A model generated the notes under the pieces. It ran no database searches, was not told the origin of the DNA, and saw nothing but the letters and a program-made list of their open reading frames with translations. DNA of 64,000 bases from Diphasiastrum complanatum. Lineage: Eukaryota > Streptophyta > Lycopodiopsida > Lycopodiales > Lycopodiaceae. Below are positions 1 to 11,680 of the stretch, in pieces. Both the position numbers and the translations under genes were made by a program. Each line of letters opens with the position of its first letter. Within the stretch, counting starts at the first letter, position 1. Where the stretch lies: contig MU832185.1 of the NCBI GenBank assembly GCA_029204225.1, forward strand, positions 18,936-82,935. Reading direction: 5' to 3'.

Positions 1-332
1 AGAGAGGAGAAATCGTCTGACATCTTGCTAGGATCTTTAGAGACGGTAACTTTTTTGAGAACAGACCATTTATCCAAAGCGGGAAGGGAAGCTAGATAGA
101 CAGGCTGGTCTTTGAGGGCATCCACAAAGCTGCGGGGAGCAAGGACAGATGCAGGGAAAGGAAGAAGACCCCTTGAGTAAACATGCAAGTTATTAGGTGC
201 ACTAATAAAAGGAGGGATAGAGTCATTAACCACCGAAGGAGGGATAGAGTGCTTGAACCTGTTAAGAAGAGAAAAAGGAGCTGGCTTGGGACGAAAGAGA
301 GAATGAGCGCGGGAAGGCCTGTTGGAGGCCAT
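1..332 (-). CDS. 5' part of a LINE-type ORF1-like protein (partial, runs off window)
   Basis: An open frame reads from an ATG at 332 down to base 1 with no stop, giving about 110 residues. The N-terminus is rich in Pro, Ser, Arg and Phe and then contains a segment reading SFVDALKDQ. Plant L1-type LINE ORF1 proteins often have a basic, disordered N-terminus followed by a short 'SF..AL' motif ahead of an RNA-binding domain (family knowledge); that domain would lie outside the window. About 500 bases upstream on the minus strand are C/T-rich and could be a 5' UTR. The LINE assignment is inferred from composition and this short motif; it could instead be an unrelated host exon. Confidence 0.4.
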   Translation of the reverse strand, partial: MASNRPSRAHSLFRPKPAPFSLLNRFKHSIPPSVVNDSIPPFISAPNNLHVYSRGLLPFPASVLAPRSFVDALKDQPVYLASLPALDKWSVLKKVTVSKDPSKMSDDFSS

Positions 333-2396
333 AGAAACAAGAGACCAAGGACAAGAAAAATATGCAAACTATGAAAAGGGCAAGACTAGCGTGAACTCAG
401 AAGGAAAGGGAAAACGAGATAGCAACATGCACAAAAGCAGAGACAGGCTGCAAGAAGTGTTAAAAAACACTGGTGGAGCAAGAGAAGAATAAACCAATGC
501 TAAATACCACTGCTATGTAACAAAAAAACACAGGGTGGAGGAGGCTGCAACAGAAAGCCTTCAATCAATCTAAGTCACACAAGGCTGAGGGAGCCTCACC
601 ATAGCCACAGAGATGGATAGAAGAACAAAAGACAGCAGTGGAAAGAGAATAAGCCACACAAGAGTCCCTCTCAAAGCAGAAAATGCATCAGCATGTCGCA
701 GCCTATCTCTGCCAGTTCCGCCCTACAATTCTTGCCGTCTTTTGATGTCTTCCTTATTAGCACTCAAAGTTTATAACTTGTTTATCGAATTAATCAACTA
801 TATAGCCATGAAATACTTCATGAAGATGCATGCCATGCCTAGATAACTCCTTACTCTTCTCATACTATAACTCAAATAAACATAACCATTCATCCGAAGT
901 CATGTGCATGTCAAAGTTGAAATGTCATATAAAATTCTTATTCTCATTTACATGTCATTTTTTTATTGTCTATTTGCAGATGGTAGCAAATTCTAGGCAT
1001 TGAATCTAATTCCTAGAGAAAAAAACAAATTTTGCTAGAGCTTGCTCATTAACTCAACATTCCTTTTATTGACTATTTCTTGAGGCAGTCCATGCATTGC
1101 AAACATTTTGTGAAAATATATATTTGCAATTTGAGAAGCAATAAAGGTAGTCTTTGATGGAACAACATATCTTATCCACACTTTCCACTAAATAAGGATG
1201 CTATTCCACCAATCCATAGTTTTTGTTGGCAATCTCATGATAAAATCCATGGCCATATGGATCCATTTACCTTGATAGGTTGAACAAATATAAGATGAGT
1301 ACAAAAGTGGGACCTACAAGATTACATAAGGCTGTATACAAGTGGTGGACCCAAGTGTAGTTACTAGGTACTAGGTCCTTGTTGGACAAGCCATGCCAAG
1401 GTTGCAACATGGTGGGAAATATGATTTTTTATTCATGTTTTTTTTAAAAAAAATCCTAAATTCTTATTTGAAACAAAAAATTGAACTTGATTTCTTTTTT
1501 TTGGGTAATTTACAAATTTAAGACAACTTAGTTTGAAAGCCAAAACATAACTAATTGATACCAATTCTAATATATGTGATTATTTTATTTCAGCTAGTTG
1601 TACAAAAACATCAATTGCAACTCACTTGAGAAGTATATGTGGGAGCATGAATGCAGGGCAATAACTTATGTGGGAGAGATGTACATGTGGGTTTTTGCCA
1701 TGAATAGATCTTGACCATTGCATATGAAAACATCATGGACTCTAGCCTTATAACTTTTACTAACATGGTTAAAAAAAGTGGCTTCTTATAGTTGAAAAGA
1801 GATCCTAACGATGGACCTTGAGCTATTTTTTTGAATTGTGCTGGATGAGAATAAATGGGATTCAATCAACATCACTCAATCTCCTTGCTTATCTACATTG
1901 TGCCCTTCACTGTCAATGTCTTCAAACATGGAGGCTGCTTGGTGCTAGTGCTTGGCTGGCTAGGTTGCGAGGTTCTCCTTTATCCATTTGATTAGACAAC
2001 AAGTTGCAAATAATCATGATAGCCTCAAATACTTCAATAAGATTATCATGTTTGATGCTTTTAGACCACCAATTTGGATAAGGATAATATGTCTCTTTCG
2101 GCTCGTGATAGCAAAATATGTTATATCCTTTAGTAGAAATAAATTTAGAAATTTTGTGGCAAGACATATACTATAGATTATAGAATGCACTCTTCTGAAC
2201 ATTAGTCCATTCTAAACACGTCTTTTAGAATTGTGTTCCCAACCAATGTAATGTAAATTATAAAATTCATTCTCCTTGATGTTAATCAAATATAAATACA
2301 TGTGTTTCTCTTTATCAAAAATTATTCTTTTGATTTTTTTTGTTTCTACTTGTCTTGGCCTTTCAAAATTTGTGGGTCTTAATTATTTGATTTGTT
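333..2396. other. No recognisable gene; possible LINE 5' UTR then AT-rich sequence
   Basis: Bases 333 to about 860 are C/T-rich on the minus strand and may be the leader of the LINE-like ORF. The rest is AT-rich with only short ORFs, such as those at 1611-1865 and 1922-2202, which have no family features I can see. Confidence 0.4.
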
Positions 2397-2604
2397 GAAT
2401 CCTTAGAAGTAAAACCACACGTGTTCTTTTAATTTGTTGAACACACATGTTACATAGATGTTACTAGTGTGTTGACTTGTGTGTGAATCCTTCGAATTGA
2501 AACCACACATGTTCTTCTAATTTGTTGAACACACATGTTACATAGATGCTAGTGTGTTGACTTATGTTTGAATCTTTAGAATGCCAACCACACAAGTTTT
2601 TCTA
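2397..2604. repeat. Tandem repeat, 85-88 bp unit, about 2.4 copies
   Basis: The phrase starting GAATCCTTAGAAGT at 2397 recurs at 2485 (GAATCCTTCGAATT) and 2570 (GAATCTTTAGAATG), offsets of 88 and 85 bp. Each unit carries CCACAC.TGTTCTT and GAACACACATGTTACATAG. Copies differ by substitutions and a 3-bp indel, so this is an old local duplication. Confidence 0.8.
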
Positions 2605-3459
2605 TTTTTTATCCAATTTATTTTTTATCATTGACATTTTTGTAGAGGAATGGATGTTGTGGTTCACTTGAGAGTGAACATTAGATAAAGCTTCATAGAT
2701 TGTAAGTCCAAATATATGCTTAGATCACATGGTGGGCTTGGACACATTAAAAATTAGATATCCAAAAGTGCAATAGTATAGGCTTTGTTCAATTAGATGT
2801 TATGTTTGCGATAAACGCATCTTATTTATATCAAGCATTACAAAATCATCATTTTTTAAAAGTGAACTTCTACAAGACATCATATGTTTGAGAGATACAT
2901 ATTTCAGACAAGGAGCTTAAGAAGCTAATAATAAACAATCTTTTTTTGGATAAATATATTTTTGTAGTTTGATAATTTTTAGATTTAACAATGATGCAAA
3001 TATGTACTTTTAAATGTGAAAAATACAAAAAGCCATCTATGTTGAGTTTAGGGGCATTACAAATTTTCTTTGTTACCATCTATGTGTAAGCTAGTGATAG
3101 GGCCATTTTTGGCTCAGGAGGCAAAATAGTCAAGTACACATGTATCTCCATAATTAGACCAAAAGTGATTTGTGATGTAGCTCGAGTTAGTTAGGCTCAC
3201 TGTAGTGGGTTTATTTCCTATCCTATCCCCAACCCAATATCCAAGCACACAAGCATCAAGGAGATGAAAGTAGTTGTCATGCGGAGGTTTGATCCCGTGA
3301 GAGTGATAGTATATCTCAAAATTCAGCATGTATGGAAGATCCACATCTAACTCTAACATCCATTAACACTACAACCATTAACCCTAAGATCCACAATGAT
3401 AATAGCTTAATAGCAAGTCCAATAATATTCAGATCCAACAATTAGCAAATACAACAAAA
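2605..3459. other. No recognisable gene
   Basis: AT-rich sequence. An 81-codon minus-strand ORF at 3114-3359 has ordinary protein-like composition but no motif I recognise. It adjoins the LTR-like fragment that follows and could be a relic of that element. Confidence 0.35.
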
Positions 3460-3925
3460 GCATGAGAGACGGAGGAATAGAGATAGAGAGCAAGGACATT
3501 CACAAGTCCATTCCATAAGAGAACCAATCTGCTTGCATCGAAATGAAGATGGAACATGTACAATCATTCGAAATTGCTACTTATATAGGAAAGGAGATGT
3601 GCGCCCCGATTCCTATTGACTAATTCTTACCTCCCTAACTATTCATATTTAAAAAAGAGTGGGAACCCATTCAATAATTGGAGGGAATAAATTTGAACTT
3701 GAATTTGAACCAATTTTGGTGGGAGACCCAACTTTATTGACTAACTTGACATTTAGGCCCGTGACATTAAAAGTCTCGCAAAAATGCATAAAGTCCTTTT
3801 ATTGACTTTCTAATTATCAAATAACTATGTGATCATTGGGTTGGACTTACACACGCAGGCTGCCAAATCTCTCTCACTTATTAACTAGGGTTAGGATTGC
3901 CTTGGGATCCGCAAACCCTCCAACA
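3460..3925 (-). repeat. LTR fragment, family E (minus orientation)
   Basis: On the minus strand it starts TGTTGGAGGGTTTGCGGATC at 3925. The same block, in the same order, recurs at 19402-19536 and 56480-56993. The shared features are a TTATTGACTTTCTAATTATC phrase, an 'ACTAGGGTTAGG' phrase and the terminal CCAACA. The TG...CA style end and a purine-rich stretch (GAGAGACGGAGG...) suggest an LTR. The low-coordinate end is estimated from where similarity to the 56-kb copy fades. Confidence 0.6.
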
Positions 3926-5529
3926 CACACTACAAGTGTCAAGATTAGGTTTGATGAGTGACTAATTTCAAAGTGTTGGCATGAGGTCAAAGGACCAATC
4001 AAAAGAGAGATTTTCATGTATATGGTCCAATCAAATTAGAGGAGTCTTAAGTCACTCATGGATTATAATTTACAGTTTCCTATCAATAAGTTTTTTAAAG
4101 TCAATTTGTTAAGTGGTTTTAACTTCAAGACTAAATCAAATGTTTGTGCAATGAAGTAGACTACATAATAATTGGTTATTATTCTCTTGATGGCAAGCAC
4201 TCCATGTTGCATTACAATATAAGTAGCTTGACATCTTATTCTAATTATACATGGTGACCAAAAATCATAATGCCAAAGAGACCCATTTTTCTTAAAGAAA
4301 AAAATTCTCCATATCTAAAATGCTCAATAAAAGTATATTATTATCTTAAATAAAAATCTATTTCAATTAAAAATCGTAACAATGTGGACTAGCACTTGAA
4401 CCTTGACTCATTCTTCCTTCCACTTAGCTTCCATGGAAAAAATATTGTGGTACACAAAGTACACACATGTGAGTTGTGATTAGAGGTTAAAACCAAGGTT
4501 TTTGCAACCTTATAGTGACTTACACAAAGTTATATCAAGATCCACAAAGGTCTTCATCACTATCTATTTCACTCTCCTCACCAATGTCAATAATGCTTGG
4601 AAAAATTGTCTTGTCTGATTCACCAAGAATAAAGCACTCAAGCTTGAGCTAAAAATCAACTTTCTCAGATCCAAACACTACTTCTAGACTCACTTAGGTC
4701 TAATTCACTCTCTCCTTGAGAGCTGATAAGGATCAAAAGAGATTTGAAGCCAGACTACTTGCCAATTTTTCACGCTATTGACTACTCTTGAGAAAATCAA
4801 TGAGCACAAAGTAGATTGAACTTCTCAGCCCTCCCTAAGTTCTTTTCCAGAATTTTGCCACTAGAAACTTACTTGAAATGCACAAAGATTCAAGTAGCAA
4901 GATCCCCTTGATCTTGATTCAAAACAACTTTTTTTCTTTTGGAAGGTCTCTACAAAACAAAGCTCAAGAAAATTGGTTTTGATTCGAACCTAGAAACTCA
5001 CAAAGGCTTCACTTGTCTTGATTACCTCAAATTTGACTTTTAGCCCTATCTTTGGACTTCTAATCACAGTTTAGATGAGATTCTATCAAAGACTTATGAA
5101 ATCCTATCAATTTTCACCATTTTTGGACAAAAACATGACTAAATCTCACAAAAACTTCTCGATGTACTTTCAAGACCTGTAAAAAAATTTTAGAGGACCT
5201 GACTTTAGCCTAGATTAGTTAGATCTCATGATATGTCAAATCTAATCAATGGCACTCACACTTGGTGGCTTTTGCTAAGATTAGCACCAAAAATCTCATC
5301 AAGAACTCAAAAATTGAATTCTTAGTGATCAAATGAATATCATGTAATAAATGCAGGTTCAGAGGTGACCACACGTGTGAAAAGTGTAGATTTGTATCCC
5401 TACCAAGTTTGGAATCAAAGTCCCTCACCAAAATCAAGATTCTAGCTCGCCCTCTCAATACTAGTTTTTAGCACCAAAACTTGCTAAAATGGATTTGCTT
5501 TTGATCAATGTCTTATGCTCTTGTACTTG
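3926..5529 (-). other. Leader/internal remnant of a minus-strand copia element
   Basis: The part just below the primer binding site (about 5240-5529) resembles the leader of the copia element at 13.9-14.1 kb: both have GCACCAAAAAT..CATCAA and, further on, GGTTCAGAG. No gag or pol frame is recognisable here, so the internal region is deleted or replaced. Bases 3926-4540 show nothing recognisable. Confidence 0.45.
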
Positions 5530-5541
5530 GCTCTGATACCA
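5530..5541 (-). other. Primer binding site of a copia element
   Basis: The plus strand reads GCTCTGATACCA, the reverse complement of TGGTATCAGAGC. This is the classic Ty1/copia primer binding site complementary to the 3' region of initiator tRNA-Met. It directly abuts the LTR edge at 5542, which fixes the minus orientation of this element. Confidence 0.85.
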
Positions 5542-5970
5542 TGTGAAATTATTGTTGTACTTTAGGACCATAAATGGATTCACAAAAGATCCACAAGAGT
5601 AATTGGGGTGCCTGCTTTACAACCTATCAAAAAACTAGACACAAAAAAATTGATCTAGATTGGCAATTTGACAATCAACAAGCAAGAACAATCAATATCA
5701 TTGATCAATCACTGAATCCAGCATGGCACATGTGTACTATAGGCTATAGTACGTCCTGCAAGCTGAGAAACAAGTACAGATTGATTTGGTTGCATTTGCA
5801 TCACAAAAACTTAATGTACAATGTGGAGTAGCTCGAGATTGCCAATGAGCTCCAAAAATAATCTATCTTCTCACTATGGGAGCTTGGAATACATAGCAAA
5901 TGTGACTTCCTTTGTGAAGTTAGGTGGATTTCCAGCATGCAATAAGGAAGCTAACTTGGCTCTCTTGCCC
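5542..5970 (-). repeat. Truncated copia LTR, family B (5' LTR)
   Basis: It starts TGTGAAATTATTG right after the primer binding site and contains ACTTTAGGACCATAAATGG, AGATCCACAAGAG and GCCAATGAGCTCCAAAAA. All are shared with the LTRs at 9490, 33510 and 43972. A perfect palindrome GTACTATAGGCTATAGTAC lies at 5734-5752. Similarity to the full-length copies stops near 5970, where the remaining 250 bp or so of LTR is missing. Confidence 0.8.
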
Positions 5971-8738
5971 TATTTTTATTTATATTGTTATATGGAGACA
6001 TTCAGGACTTTTGAATCTGTTTGCACGTTTATTCATTGTTCAATTTGCGTTGCCAATAGACTACATACTTTGTAGAGAAGAATGTAGATGCAAGCCATCA
6101 GTTTGGATTTTTTAATATTTATGATAGACAACAGTTGTCTAAATAGGTAAACCTTTTGCAAATGGGTTATTGTTGTAAGGTGGAACATAGTATGCAAGTG
6201 CTTCAAACATATTCACTAATTAGGAAGTCTAGATATGAACTTTGTACAAGCCAATATATCCTCCCCCTTAATATACTCATCACTTTATTAATATATTTAT
6301 GCTAGGGAAAAAGCTATTATACTCAAAAAAATTATTGCATTTAGAAGACAATTTATCTTTTTTCTTGTCGAATTTACACATAACAATGAAGATATAAACA
6401 AAAGATATAATGTACTTTTTGAAGAAAATCAAAAGTTTGACACCTAGAAGTTCTAACAAGTGCATGTTGTTTTTTTTTTTTTTGGATTCATCACGTTTTG
6501 ATAAAGTCTCATTGTCTTTGTCTACGACTAGATTCGTTTGTATTGAGTAGGACATAGATATTTTGCAAATTATCTATTTTGTAAACTCAACGTCATCTTA
6601 CACCCTAGGGATGTGATCAGCAAGGTTTGATAGGAGATTGTCTACATATATAATGTAAGAATCCATTATCACTATCCATATCATCCTAGTTTGCTCCTAG
6701 ATTATGTACCTAGGTATGGTGAACTTTCATTATCACTTTAAATCAAATTGAGATCACCTTGAATTTTTTTTTATGCTGATCTAGTTGCATAAATTTGTGT
6801 GAGTACAAAATGTAGTATATCCCTTATGATGATATTATGGCCTACTTGACACTATAATATTTTGCACACAATCAAGTACATGTAGAGGCATACACTACAT
6901 GGTTATGTAAGGCCTTCATATTCTATTTGAATTCTAGTTTTGTTGATTGTTTAGTCAAGATATTTATGTTAGTATAACTTAGAGGATCAAGTAGTAGAGA
7001 TAGGACATAATTGGTATCAATAAAACATCAGGTGGGATAATTTGTAAGCACACATGTTATTTTGTAATGTTAAGAGCTAATCAAATTTATTGAATATAAA
7101 CAAAGCTATATTTATGTACAGTAAGAATTGAAGGAATGAAACTTGCTAGTTCTCATAAATTGTTCTTATATTATATATATCAGTTGCACTTTTAATAAGT
7201 TTATTCAATTCATCTTTGATCATATACTTCAACTATGATTCATCATTTCCCAAAGCAACGTATGAAATCATAGGCAATTGGAGAGTAAGCCTACCAATGA
7301 AAGAAGAAGCCACATAAGATACAAGGGGTACATCAATTGAGCAAGATATTTAAGATTACTAGTTATCAATTGAGCACACAATATTGACCTTAACTTTATG
7401 TGAGAAATAAAACTATAAAGGTACACCACTAGCACCGACTTCATGTGAGATATTAGTAGAACACCAAAAGGGTTTGGTAGGGTTAATCTAGTAAAAGACA
7501 AGCCTATATTCGTGGATGAAGAACATCTCACACAAATTTTGTGCCACACTTAAATGGCACAAAGCAACACCCAATCCAGTGGATGATAGTGCACATAAAG
7601 CGCAGTTGCGGGCCACAAACTCATCCCCACTGTTGGAAAGAGGTGATAAGATGAAAGAAAATAATTCGACAAAGTCGAAGTAGATAGACGACCTCATCGA
7701 GTGTGGTGGAAGAAACCTTCTTTCTTGTGCATGACTACGCCTATCAATATTGAACAAAAGTAGTGATAGAAATCACGTTCAATCTTTAGCAACTAACTTT
7801 GAAATCGCTAGCAACTAAGTGATTACGTAGCCAAACATAAAGCATTGAATTATCAGACAAATAATAAGAGATTATCGGTTACAAAAGAATTACAGAAATT
7901 TATACATACTTATATGATATTGAATGCAATAAATGATAGATTGATTTAGTGAAAGAAACAAATCAGAATGGAAATGAGCACAAAGGAATTGCGGATCAAA
8001 GTCGCGTGCTCTAAGCTATCTCTGAGTAACTGTAACTTTGTCTGAATTAAGCACTTCCACTAATAAGCAGTAAGCGCAATAGCAAACTCTAAATCAACTC
8101 TAAAGAACTGAGCTAGAATGCTCAAGATTGTTCAAGCTTGAAAACTTGTGTTAACAACTGTGCAAACACAGAGAAAATATTAAAAAATAAATAAATAAAA
8201 CTCCTTGGCATGTGTTTTGTAAGCCCACATGTGAGTATTTGCCAATAAACTTCTACTATGGCATGTGTTTTGTAAGTCCATGGGTAGAAGCTTAAAATAA
8301 TAAAATAACTTAAACTTAGGATTAGAACTTAGACTCAAGAAACTTAAGCTTAGAAATATTTGTCTTAAGTTATCTTAAGTTTCAAAGTTAGAAACTTTTA
8401 AAGTTCTAAGTCCTAAGTTAGGAGTTCTAGAATGGCTAGCTTTAAATTAATCCCATAAGTTAGTGAATACTTATGGAAGACTCTCCTTGCTATAAAAGGA
8501 GAGGTATTTGCCATGTACACAACACTTTTGAGATTAAGCTATCTTGCTATTATTTGGAGAATTATCTTTCCATTTATTTTGTGTTCCCATTGGAAGGTGC
8601 ATAGCTTGAGGGAAGGTGCTTGGGCCTCCTCTTGTCTCCTTTCATTGGTTTTTATTGTGGCATGCTTCTAATTGTTTATTGTTTAGTGTTAGCCACAATC
8701 TATTATTTCTATTTCCCTTTTGGGTGTTAATTTAGATG
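5971..8738. other. No recognisable gene; AT-rich sequence
   Basis: Only short ORFs occur (6280-6555, 7268-7757), with no domain features. At 8490 a TATA-like CTATAAAAGGAG is followed by a T-rich, intron-like stretch. It resembles the TATA box (CTATAAAGGG) of the family G LTRs at 58.6 and 61.5 kb, so it may be a decayed promoter, but I cannot define borders. Confidence 0.35.
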
Positions 8739-8960
8739 TGTAGAGCCTTTTTTGGCTCTCTTGTCATACCTCACTTGATCTTGTTGAGTTGTTGGTCTCT
8801 CCTCCTACAACAATATCCAAAACATCATTCATGTCAAGAAGTGATTCCATCCTCACTTTCCACTATGAGTAGTTACTTAAGGTAAGCCTATCATTGCCTT
8901 CCAACATGAATCCACCACTTGTAGCCACGTTGCAATGACTTGATCAAAGCATGCATCTTA
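8739..8960 (-). pseudogene. Copia Gag N-terminal relic, family G
   Basis: On the minus strand this matches the gag start at 59.6 kb almost word for word: both contain ATGTTGGAAG, AATGATAGGCTTACC, GTGAGGATGGA.TCACTTCTT and ATGAATGATGTTTTGGATAT. The peptide has the copia Gag signature RLT.SNYS.WKVRMESLL. The start codon position reads ACG, there is an in-frame TAG after SNYS, and a frameshift follows, so it is dead. No LTR or primer binding site is visible on its upstream side. Confidence 0.75.
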
Positions 8961-9489
8961 TGGAACCTGGCCAATGCTCTCCCCTCTCTGCTCAATATTT
9001 TCAATGGTGCTAGGAGGCTTCTATGAGCAACCTATTTACTTCGGCCCCCTTCCGCACTTTTGTCATCTTGTTGTTATGTCCATGACCAATAAATAGGATA
9101 CAATATACTCCTAGTCTTGAATACACGGTACTCCAGAAAAAAAAGCTGTTAGTTGTGCCATGTCATACTGGACGTGACCCGAAAGTAACTAATATTCTTG
9201 TGAGTCCCAAAACACACTAAATGGAGTTTAGACAAGGTATGAGACAGTGTATGCATGTGTAGAGTTATCAATAGCAATTCTATGAATAGTTGGTTCATGC
9301 TTAGGACTCTATTCTAGGTGAATCTATGTATCGAAAACTTAGGGCTATGCATGGCTATGTGCCCAGGATGCTTTTGGCTCTATATATTGGGTCCAAACTC
9401 GCCCTACTCCTCATTATGGTTGTGGATTCATTGCTAGGCTCTCACTCTACATTCATGCTTCTTGTTCCTTGTCTTGCGGGTGAGGCTTT
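8961..9489. other. No recognisable gene
   Basis: About 530 bp between the gag relic and the copia 3' LTR. A short plus-strand ORF (9326-9547) overlaps the LTR edge and shows no known features. Confidence 0.35.
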
Positions 9490-10170
9490 TGTGAAAAGTG
9501 TAGTACTAAGGACCATAAATGGATCTTTGAATGATCCACAAGGTTGATTGTGTGCTTGTTAAACAATCTATCAGATACTAGTCATCAGAAAACAAGATCT
9601 AGTTTAGCAGCTTGATATAAAACAAGTAGAGACAATCAGGAACTTGATCATAAACTGTAATTCGAGTTCTCACGTGTGAAGATCAAGCTGTAGTACGGCC
9701 TGTAGACAGAGTTTGAAGTGTGCCAAAGCTTGGTTTCATTGGAATCAATAGCAATCACAATACATAGAGAGAAAATCCGTGAGGCTCCAAAAAGTTTCTA
9801 TCTTCACACTATGGAAAACGAGAATACATAGTAAAAGACACTTCCTTTGCAAAGTTAGGTGAAAATACAACATGTAGTAAGGAAGTAGACTCAACTTTCT
9901 TGCCCTAATGTGAAAACCCTAGCCTAGATCCAAGAGTCATGCTTGGTAGGTGCATGGTAGGTACAAATCTCATTATAAATCAAGGTCTAGATCCTAGAAA
10001 GAAAGAATCACTTTTAAATGGACACAACCACTCTTCTTGAATCATGGTAACCTACCTTAGGTGTGGATTTACAAGTGACACTTTGGCCATTCAAGTGACT
10101 AACAAAAATTATTGACAAAATGTACAATATTCTACATGGCTAGATTTGCCAATGTAGGCAATTTTTCACA
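9490..10170 (-). repeat. 3' LTR of the copia element, family B
   Basis: The LTR is 681 bp with inverted ends TGTGAAAA...TTTTTCACA, and on the minus strand it is preceded by a polypurine tract. It carries a G-box core CACGTG at 9671-9676 and only the right half (CTGTAGTAC, 9688-9696) of the palindrome seen whole in the 5542 and 33510 copies. Confidence 0.85.
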
Positions 10171-10933
10171 CTCCTCCTCAAATCTAGCCTTGGAAACAAC
10201 AACACTTTTATCAATCACTCCAATTGAAGATCTAAGCTTGACAAATGAATCTTTAGGTAAATATTTAGTAAACAAATCAGCCAAGCAACTTGATGATGAC
10301 ACATGTTGGAGCTTGATCTCTTTGGCTTGCACTTTCTCCCTCACGAAATGATGAGCAATCTCGATGTGTTTGCTCCTTGCATGGAATGTAGGATTAGTTG
10401 CAAGTGATTGGGCTGATTGGTTGTCATAGTAGATGATAGGAATCTTTTTCTCCATGACATGAAGCTCCACCAATAGCCTTTTGAGCCACAAGACCTCCTT
10501 GCATGTTGATGTCAAGGCCTTGTATTCGGATTCTGTTGAAGATAAGGAGATGGTATCTTGCTTTTTGGAAAGCCATGATACTACTTCTTCACATAGAAAG
10601 GTGGCAAAAGCACTTGTTGATCTTCTATCCACTTTGTCACCTGGCTCTTAACCCAAGAGTAGTCCCTCTATAGAAAATGCCAAAATTCTTAGTAGATGAG
10701 ATGTACCTAAGAACTCTTTTGGCCATCTTCCAATGTGAAACTAGAGGACTTTGCATGATTTGACTTAACTTTCCAACACTATAACTAAGATCAGGTCTAG
10801 CTATAGTTAAATAAATCAAGGAGCCAATAAGCCTTCTATATAATGTGATATCCTCAAAGGATGCTTCATCACCATCAATAGATGCTTTTACATGTTGCTC
10901 CATTGGTATCTCAATGTCTTTACAATTCTTCAT
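10132..10933 (-). pseudogene. Copia RNase H domain (two frames)
   Basis: The upstream piece (10637-10933) holds YRRLIGSLIYLTIARPDL and a KRVLRYI phrase, the RT-RNase H connection of copia. The downstream piece (10132-10632) contains WLSKKQDTISLSSTESEYKA, DNQSA, HARSKHIEI and ADLFTKYLPK, the standard copia RNase H landmarks, including the catalytic Glu of STESEY and Asp of DNQSA. A frameshift/stop near 10633 separates the two, where the first catalytic Asp would lie. The frame ends 39 nt inside the LTR. Confidence 0.9.
10171..10179 (-). other. Polypurine tract of the copia element
   Basis: The minus strand reads GAGGAGGAG immediately before the LTR start TGTGAAAAATTGCC. This is the expected plus-strand primer position for copia reverse transcription. 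The coding frame runs straight through it. Confidence 0.8.
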
Positions 10934-11005
10934 TCCAAATCTATCTAGGATGGATGTAGCTTATTAAGATTGACAAATAAAGCTAAAATCACATCCTCTA
11001 ATAAC

Positions 11006-11668
11006 CTATATTCCAAGAATGAAGCTTAATAGGCCGAGATCTGCCATCTTAAACTCTTTTGCTAAAGCAATTTTTACATCTTTAATTCCATCTAGATCAT
11101 TACCACTCAAGATAATGTCATCTACATACAAAACAAGAATAATGATCATGTCATCATGAAATCTTATGTACAATGATGGATCATAGGCACTCATTACAAA
11201 ATTGATGGAAATGAGAAAAGAGTTTAGCCTAGAGTACCGTGCTCTAGGTGCTTGCTTGAGCCCATAAAGGCTCTTCTTCAAGAAACACACCTTTCCTTCA
11301 TGCTTTGCATTGATGAAGCCCTCGGATTGGCTCACGTAGATCTCTTTCTCCAAGTAACCATTGAGGAATGCATTTGTGAAATCAAGTTGGAATAGCTCCC
11401 GATTGAAGATTGTAGCAAGACTAATGATCAACTTGATAGTAACAAGCTTAGCCATAGGAGCAAAAGTCTCATCATAATCAATGCCTTTGGTTTGTAAAAA
11501 ACCTTTGGCTACAAGCCTAGCTTTATGCTTACTTATTGATCCATCTTGATTATACTTCAATCTAAATACCCACTTGCAATCAAGATGTTTCTTCCCTTGA
11601 GGAAGATCCACAAGATCCCAAGTATGATTCTCAATGAGAGCATCATACTCTACTTGCATAGCATCCAT
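11006..11668 (-). pseudogene. Copia reverse transcriptase domain
   Basis: A 220-residue open frame begins at the usual RVT_2 region (W.DAMQ.EYDAL..N.TW.LV). It contains KARLVAKGF.Q..G.DY.ETFAP, LDFTNAFLNG with the first catalytic Asp, LKKSLYGLKQAPR, and the YVDDI box with the two catalytic Asp residues. It reads to DLG.LSFILGI and then hits a stop before the connection domain, so it is cut off from RNase H. The core is otherwise well preserved. Confidence 0.92.
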
Positions 11669-11680
11669 CCAACTTTTAGA

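Noticed and set aside
3890-3905. Telomere-like ACTAGGGTTAGG words, also at 19494 and, diverged, at 56958
   Set aside because: They are part of the family E LTR and are not tandem TTTAGGG arrays.
5530-6240. A complete 5' LTR at 5542
   Set aside because: Similarity to the 681-701 bp copies stops near 5970, so only a truncated LTR is supported.
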